DNA of 64,000 bases from the NCBI GenBank assembly GCA_964019135.1, contig OZ025265.1, positions 24,651,143 to 24,715,142 on the forward strand, written 5' to 3'. This stretch comes from Arenicola marina. Its lineage: Eukaryota; Annelida; Polychaeta; Arenicolidae. The notes beneath the pieces are model-generated. The model worked only from the letters and a program-made list of their open reading frames with translations. It made no database searches and had not been told where the DNA came from. Within the stretch, counting starts at the first letter, position 1, and each line of letters begins with the position of its first letter. The position numbers were made by a program, and so were the translations under genes. Positions 48,401 to 57,380 of this stretch are shown here, piece after piece.

Positions 48401-51400
48401 CTGCCTGAGTGAGTGTGTTCGCCGCATATGTATCGTATGCAGTAGATGTGTATACTCTACTAGTTATTAGTTGGTTTTTAATTAGTTATTTGTATACTAT
48501 ACAGTAGTCACCTGCTGGTCCTGGTTTTACCTAGAAACAAGTCATTGATGAGCTAAATTCACACGGGTTATGCTGAATCTTCTTAAAAACCGTAAAATTT
48601 TATCGAGTAGTGAACTTTTTAACTAGCGTTAAAGAAGGTTGTCAACTATATAACTAACTACAGTTTTGCAGTAATATAATTAATACCACAACTAACGCTG
48701 TCAACGTACGCTACATCCTGCCATTAAAGCACGTGTCATTCTGACACTCGCTGTCCGCTCGGTGTGACCGTGCCTACATCCTGTCATTAAAGCACGTGTC
48801 ATTCTGACACTCGCTGTCCGCTCGGTGTGACCGTGCCTACATCCTGTCATTAAAGCACGTGTCATTCTGACACTCGCTGTCCGCTCGGTGTGACCGTGCC
48901 TACATCCTGTCATTAAAGCACGTGTCATTCTGACACTCGCTGTCCGCTCGGTGTGACCGTGCCTACATCCTGTCATTAAAGCACGTGTCATTCTGACACT
49001 CGCTGTCCGCTCGGTGTGACCGTGCCTACATCCTGTCATTAAAGCACGTGTCATTCTGACACTCGCTGTCCGCTCGGTGTGACCGTGCCTACATCCTGCC
49101 ATTAAAGCACGTGTCATTCTGACACTCGCTTTCCGCTCGGTGTGACCGTGCCTACATCCTGTCATTAAAGCACGTGTCATTCTGACACTCGCTTTCCGCT
49201 CGGTGTGACCGTGCCTACATCCTGTCATTAAAGCACGTGTCATTCTGACACTCGCTTTCCGCTCGGTGTGACCGTGCCTACATCCTGTCATTAAAGCACG
49301 TGTCATTCTGACACTCGCTTTCCGCTCGGTGTGACCGTGCCTACATCCTGCCATTAAAGCACGTGTCATTCTGACACTCGCTTTCCGCTCGGTGTGACCG
49401 TGCCTACATCCTGTCATTAAAGCACGTGTCATTCTGACACTCGCTTTCCGCTCGGTGTGACCGTGCCTACATCCTGTCATTAAAGCACGTGTCATTCTGA
49501 CACTCGCTTTCCGCTCGGTGTGACCGTGCCTACATCCTGTCATTAAAGCACGTGTCATTCTGACACTCGCTGTCCGCTCGGTGTGACCGTGCCTACATCC
49601 TGTCATTAAAGCACGTGTCATTCTGACACTCGCTGTCCGCTCGGTGTGACCGTGCCTACATCCTGTCATTAAAGCACGTGTCATTCTGACACTCGCTGTC
49701 CGCTCGGTGTGACCGTGCCTACATCCTGTCATTAAAGCACGTGTCATTCTGACACTCGCTGTCCGCTCGGTGTGACCGTGCCTACATCCTGTCATTAAAG
49801 CACGTGTCATTCTGACACTCGCTGTCCGCTCGGTGTGACTGTGCCTACATCCTGTCATTAAAGCACGTGTCATTCTGACACTCGCTGTCCGCTCGGTGTG
49901 ACCGTGCCTACATCCTGTCATTAAAGCACGTGTCATTCTGACACTCGCTGTCCGCTCGGTGTGACCGTGCCTACATCCTGTCATTAAAGCACGTGTCATT
50001 CTGACACTCGCTGTCCGCTCGGTGTGACCGTGCCTACATCCTGTCATTAAAGCACGTGTCATTCTGACACTCGCTGTCCGCTCGGTGTGACCGTGCCTAC
50101 ATCCTGTCATTAAAGCACGTGTCATTCTGACACTCGCTGTCCGCTCGGTGTGACCGTGCCTACATCCTGTCATTAAAGCACGTGTCATTCTGACACTCGC
50201 TGTCCGCTCGGTGTGACCGTGCCTACATCCTGTCATTAAAGCACGTGTCATTCTGACACTCGCTGTCCGCTCGGTGTGACCGTGCCTACATCCTGTCATT
50301 AAAGCACGTGTCATTCTGACACTCGCTGTCCGCTCGGTGTGACCGTGCCTACATCCTGTCATTAAAGCACGTGTCATTCTGACACTCGCTGTCCGCTCGG
50401 TGTGACCGTGCCTACATCCTGTCATTAAAGCACGTGTCATTCTGACACTCGCTGTCCGCTCGGTGTGACCGTGCCTACATCCTGTCATTAAAGCACGTGT
50501 CATTCTGACACTCGCTGTCCGCTCGGTGTGACCGTGCCTACATCCTGTCATTAAAGCACGTGTCATTCTGACACTCGCTGTCCGCTCGGTGTGACCGTGC
50601 CTACATCCTGTCATTAAAGCACGTGTCATTCTGACACTCGCTGTCCGCTCGGTGTGACCGTGCCTACATCCTGTCATTAAAGCACGTGTCATTCTGACAC
50701 TCGCTGTCCGCTCGGTGTGACCGTGCCTACATCCTGTCATTAAAGCACGTGTCATTCTGACACTCGCTGTCCGCTCGGTGTGACCGTGCCTACATCCTGT
50801 CATTAAAGCACGTGTCATTCTGACACTCGCTGTCCGCTCGGTGTGACCGTGCCTACATCCTGTCATTAAAGCACGTGTCATTCTGACACTCGCTTTCCGC
50901 TCGGTGTGACCGTGCCTACATCCCGTTGGTACGTAAACATAGACACCGCCACATCCGTCTGTTTGTCTCCCGTAAAATGAAAATAGGATGAGGGTAGGGT
51001 CCTACTTAGCTGCTTAACTACCCGTGACCAGCCGGTTATGTGTAACCTTTAGTACCATTACATATTTATGCACACTATTGGCAGGATACTTGAATAATAT
51101 TTCTTTTCCACTGAAGTGGGAATGTCTGTTTTTGCTCTCGCTAAAGTTAAACTTCTTATAGCATTTTTTAATATATCTATGCACACTACTGGTAAGTAAA
51201 TTTAATGACCTGAAATATTTTCGACTGAAGTGCGAATTTCTGTTTTTGCTATCACTGAATATATACTTTTTAGGGCTTGCAATCTGTCACATGGGTAATT
51301 ATGGCGGGCAGGAGCTATGGCTATACTGTGTAATTGGTACTGATTGTCGAAAACCGCGATGCCTCCGTACCTCAGTTGGTAGTAAGGTGAACCTTATGAT

Positions 51401-54400
51401 CCGGATTTAAAGGACCTGGGTTCAATCCCTAAACTTTTCGTCTGAGTGCAGGAGATTTCTCCGCCTGATGTGACCTAACTCTGCACAAATAAGGTTCTAG
51501 ACCCTATTCACTACATCAACTGGGAAGATGGAGTTATTTCTCCAGGTAGTGTGTTCCTGTTGGAATATTCCCATTATCGTGACCACATAATTTTTGACTT
51601 CAACCGTCATGCACGATTCAGTCTATATAAGCGTAAAACTGACGCGTGAATCCTTGTTGAAGAATGCCGCTACCCTTCATTGACATCCACTTTGCTTTTT
51701 CGCTATTTGCGCTGATTGGTTATGTGTGTTACATTGTTGACCCTCGTTTGACCTTGCAGCGTCCCTCCTGAAGGGCCTGAAGCACGCTAACATCGTGACG
51801 TTACATGACATCATCCACACCAAGGACACGCTGACCTTCGTTTTTGAGTTCGTGGTGAGTAGTACGTGAGCGATGTAATGCATCGCGCGGAAGGTCATCT
51901 GAACTGATCCCCCCAACTTCCAAGCGCTAACTCTGGTCATGACCAGGAAGTCGCCTTTATCTTGTCCTTGACTCTAGAATGAGTGACGCCGACATGAAGC
52001 ACATGACCTAACTCCGGCATGTCTCCGCTTCGGCTTGCATAGAGCGTTCGTGCCCGGCTATACTGTACAGCCAGCTGGTCTATCAGTACGTGTATCATGA
52101 ACCACAGAGTGTGCTCGGGTGATGATCATATGGCGAACCCTACTCAGCCTAAGTCACCACCATAGATACCTAATTGTTTCTACACTGCAGCCCCAACCCT
52201 CTCCCATGCTGTACATCGCATGGGGTCAATCTGCCGCGAAACAAGCCCTGTACGTCAATTCAATGGCATTGGTGATTTCTACCATTGGTATTTACTGATG
52301 AAATACTGCCCATTCCATTTCATACATATGCCAGTCATTATATGCCATTACATGTCAGTAACAAACTGACCTCGTGATAATGTCATTACATGCCATTACA
52401 TGTACATGTTATTACATGTTATTACATGTCATCACATTTCATTACATATCTTTACAGAATACAGATTTGAGTCAGTATCTGGAGAAGCGACGCGGCGGTC
52501 TCAATCCGCGTAACGTCAAGGTCAGTGAATCTCAAGGTCGCTGGGTCGTATACAATGTCCTTGTGGAAATTTCTGATAACAAATCTTCCCGGACTTGGAT
52601 TTGTTGGTTAAAGGCTATGGTATCATTGTGTGCACTTTATGTGCCCAATAGCGGATTAAAACACCCTGATATAACAATTGTGTACATGGCGTGATTGATT
52701 ACTTAGTAAATGGACCATGAGTCTTGATGTGTCTTTTGTGGTAAGCGCAAAATGGTCTGATTTTCTGTACATGTTATCGATGGTATATATCTATCCTGGC
52801 GTCTGCTTTCAGCTGTTTCTCTTTCAACTTCTGCGGGGGTTGGCGTTCTGCCACCAGCGGAGAATTCTCCACCGGTAGGTGTCTCTGTCTCTTAGACCGC
52901 TGGTCGTGTACGATATACGATGGCCCTATAAATCTGCTCGCATTTTGTAGCGGTTCAGGTTTTAGGGTAAATTTACCTAAATATGTATGAAGTAAAGTTA
53001 CCTGATCCAAACAGAATGTTCCGCCACGATTTATCACATTGTGCAAGCACGAGACGTCACCTTGTGACCTGACCATGTGACATGGGTCACTTTTTACCTC
53101 AGCCATGTATTATGAAAAGACCTGTTACTGTACATGGATGTGTGGTCGCAAGATAAAGGTCTTCGCGAAGAGTTAGGGATTACTCGGAGGACATGGCTCC
53201 TCTCCGCTCTTCCCGTCCTTCTCACTTGGACGCGATATGACCAGAATTGGTTAGAGCGTCTTGAATTTACAACCTACCAACTGTGTATGGAACGGTTCTA
53301 ATTCCATTGTTATATTGTCTTTGTTGCAGTGATCTCAAGCCACAGAATCTGCTCATCAGTGAGATCGGCGAGCTCAAGTTAGCCGATTTCGGTAAGTCCG
53401 TGACGCCTAAATACCGAAATGTTATGATCTGCGTGGATCCCATTTAACTTGGTTAAATTCAGTGTTCATGTCATTTATGTTGTATCAAGGTCAATTGTCG
53501 TTCAAGTACTGCCACATTACTTTACATGTAGCAAATCGGTTTGGTTCTAATCTAGCGTCAATGCAAGAAACGATACAGTAAGAGAGACAGGAAAGTTTTC
53601 AATATTAAGGTCAAATAAATTGTGGGTATTATTACTTCGAATGCTTAGCTTTCAATTATATTAATTAATTATGGGTGTTATTACTTTGAGTATGAATTAA
53701 CTTACATATGATCATAATAGTAATCATAATGATCATAATAGTAATCATAATGATCATAATAGTAATCATAATGATCATAATAGTAATCATAATGATCATA
53801 ATAGTAATCATAATGATCATAATAGTAATCATAATGATCATAATAGTAATCATAATGATCATAATAGTAATCATAATGATCATAATAGTAATCATAATGA
53901 TCATAATAGTAATCATCATGATCATAATAGTAATCATCATGATCATAATAGTAATCATAATGATCATAATAGTAATTATAATGATCATAATAGTAATCAT
54001 AATGATCATAATAGTAATCATCATGATCATAATAGTAATCATCATGATCATAATAGTAATCATAATGATCATAATAGTAATCATAATGATCATAATAGTA
54101 ATCATAATGATCATAATAGTAATTATAATGATCATAATAGTAATCATCATGATCATAATAGTAATCATAATGATCATAATAGTAATCATAATGATCATAA
54201 TAGTAATCATAATAGTAATCATAATGATCATAATAGTAATCATAATGATCATAATAGTAATCATAATGATCATAATAGTAATCATAATGATCATAATAGT
54301 AATTATAATGATCATAATAGTAATCATAAGATTGCACTTAATGGCTTTTGGGTTTTTTTATTGTAAAAATGTTGTGCTTTGTCGCAAATTAAATGTTTCT

Positions 54401-54441
54401 ATTTTTGTGCCATGGGCCTGGTGCCTACAGTTTGAAATAAA

Positions 54442-54475
<34 letters not shown>

Positions 54476-57341
54476 GTAATCATAATAGTAATAGTGCCTG
54501 AATACAAACGTTGCTGGTGGTTTACTGTGCGTATCCTCGTATCGCCCCTTGCGTCCCCGTTCGGATGCTGATGTGAGCTGCCGTTTGGTTTCAGGGTTGG
54601 CGCGCGCCAAGTCCGTGCCGAGTCACACGTACTCACACGAGGTCGTGACCTTGTGGTACCGCCCGCCAGACGTCCTCCTGGGGTCGACCGACTACTCCAC
54701 CCCGCTCGACATATGGTCAGTGCTCGCTGCGAGGCCAGTGGGGGGGGGGGCGGGGGGGCGATAAGGGGTTAAAGAAACCGGGGAGGGAGAGATTGGTCTA
54801 ACATTGGGTCAGCGTCTGCTTGACTTGGTATTGGATGAGAGTTGTGGAACTGGAATGGGTCGGAAGCTAAACAAAAAAACATGTGAATTACATGGAGTTG
54901 AGAGAATACGTCACATACGACCGTGACCTTGACCTTGGCATGGCTCCTTGACCAATTGTTCAGCCCAAAAACGTCTCTGTTTGGCAGAGAAGATACGCCC
55001 ACCATTCACCAATACAGGGAGGCCCATTTCCTGTGTACGACCATGTCAAAAGTACATGTATATCACTTCACTAGATCTACTGTATATCAATTCAATTCTT
55101 ATACCGCTGTCTTACGAAAGTAAGTGACGTATGCCGCCATCTTACAAAAGTGGGACAATTCCAAGATCGTATTACATCACTCGTATTAATCTCACACCTG
55201 ACTGTACCTAAATTACCGGAAATGACGTTATTTTGGCCTCCATAGGGGAATTGGATGCATCTTCACGGAGATGGTTTCCGGGGACGCCACCTTTCCCGGC
55301 ATGAAGGACGCCTGGGATCAGCTGGACCGGATATGGAGGGTGAGTCGGGAGTCCTGCGAGGCGGGTATGAGCTCACTGACTTCTCGGGAGTTGGAAAAAT
55401 GTTATATGCTTGTGCTTTAAAGCCTTTTGTACACGTGGCGGTTAAACTGGGCAATAAATCTTCTGGGACAATAAACTTGGGTGATACTTGCCCCAGCTGC
55501 CAGGTGTCAGGATTCGCACCCATGACCTTTTGATTTGTTTTTACAACTGAGTCTGGGGAAGGTAATACCGTTATCAATGCTTACGCTTAAGCCCATCAGT
55601 TGTATGATAATGGGGCCTCTCATTGAAACGTTTCTAGCTCTTTAACGAGCACGATGACACATATATTTGTTTTCATTTTTGAATTCGGAATATAAGGCTC
55701 TTCACATAGTGTAAAACTTATAAAACTATACGAAAAAAGTGTGTCATACATTCTTTATACGGTAATAGATTCACCTACACTAACGCTAAAACTAGACCGC
55801 CAAGTTGTTTTGCTATGAACAGCATAGTTCATGTTCTATTTCCTTGTAGCTCACGTATGTGACGTAATCTGTTTGTCCTGTCGCTAGGTGCTGGGAACGC
55901 CGTCTGAAGACGTCTGGGAAGGTGTGACGTCATACCCTAACTACAGCATAGGTGGGACTTCATTCGTTGTCTGTAGATATTGATATTGTGTGTGCTTCCT
56001 TGATCGCTAACTGAAGTTCATCGATGCTTTAACGTGTGCTTTATTTTGCGTGGCTTCATACTGCATCTTGTAATCGGGGGGGGTGAGTGGGGAGGGGAGA
56101 GGGTGGGCGGCGAGGGATATCTGCGCCTTCCGTCACTAGGCGGCGCCACCGCAGTCGGCGTCCAGGAAGTGACGTCGTAAGTGTAACAATTGTGTTCGTT
56201 TACAAAGAAACGAGTGCGGTGGATCGTGTATATTTGCTTGAAGAAGACTCGTTTTGGACCTTAAAGAAACCATATTTATTACATTGCAAATGGTAAATAT
56301 TAACCTGGACACGAAGTTGTATCCGTCATGCATCGGGATGCCCTGTCCTTAGTAGAACAACACGTTAAATCGTAATTGTTAATTTATGACATTTACTTTC
56401 TTTAAAATGGTACCTTGCTCTACTTTGTTTCCTGAACATGTCTGGTCCCCCTAAACTGCTGGCGCTGCTGTGGTAATTTTACTTCAATATTTTAGTCGTC
56501 TAGCCGTGCAGGCATGTACCTATCAATATATGTATCTATCAATGAACAGAGCGAGAAGTGTGTTTTCGATTTGTTGATGCCCTTTATGTACGTGAAGCAG
56601 GTTTGATATTGGACTGTTTCTGCTTTCTTCCAGAGAAGTTCGGTCGCTACGTGCCGCAGAAGTTATCCACAGTGATCCCCAAGCTCGCTCACATTCCACA
56701 CGCCGAAGTCCTGGCCCAAGAATTGCTACAGGTGCGTAGTGCGTCCGAACTGTAGACCCCTCATTCTGGCTCTGGGTCCAACGTTACTTTACATTACATT
56801 AACCCGAGGTTAAATCGTCCTATTTAATGCTAACCTCTCAACTGGTTCGACTACATTGTACTAATCATCATTCCCACTGCATCTGATTATAGAAAAGTTA
56901 CAGCAGCCCGAGTTTTGCTATTTCGAAAACCGAAATGTTACTGTACGCAAACCGATATAGACAATACATTAACTCGATTGAGCTATGCTGAAGGCCGGAA
57001 TTTCCCTGTATACAGTCATTACTTGTTTATTTCCAGTTAATACCCAGGAAACGCATCAGTGCCAAGGACGCCCTCTTGCACCGCTACTTCTCTGACCTTC
57101 CCAAGAAAATATATGACCTTCCCAATGGTAAATGCGACACAGACTTTGATTCGTCATATTTGGGAACACTTCGATGTTAAAAGAACATCTTAAATCGTTG
57201 TTGTACATCTATGAAATGGCTATTTAGGACTGAAATAATACGATAGCTTATGGGCTTCATTCGCAGTCCTTGGCGTGAGTATAGTTTATGAATGGTAAAT
57301 ATTAACCTCCTGCGAATGACCGATACGTTTTCAGACGCCTA

Positions 57342-57380
<39 letters not shown>

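Larger units (their letters stand above)
45346..51759 (+). other. Intron 7, mostly tandem repeats
   Basis: 6414 bases, of which about 4.9 kb is two minisatellites. The first 100 bases are C-rich (CCCCACCCC). Unique DNA remains at 48300-48707 and 50925-51759; the latter carries a SINE-like sequence at 51358. Confidence 0.85.
53392..54594 (+). other. Intron 11
   Basis: 1203 bases. Half is the 21-bp AT-rich array, followed by a LINE-like 3' tail with (ATT)n. The acceptor tract is 100 bases after the second repeat. Confidence 0.8.

Noticed and set aside
48701..50881. A 726-codon open frame on the minus strand with a 21-residue repeat
   Set aside because: It lies wholly within the 63-bp minisatellite in intron 7. 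The period is divisible by three and the unit has no stop in that frame, so openness is automatic. No splice sites, start context or codon bias support it.
45621..50924. Possible CRISPR array
   Set aside because: Repeats are direct and contiguous with no variable spacers, and the DNA is clearly eukaryotic.
53665..54571. Ile/Met- and Asp/Tyr-repeat frames around 54 kb
   Set aside because: Translation of a 21-bp AT-rich array inside intron 11.
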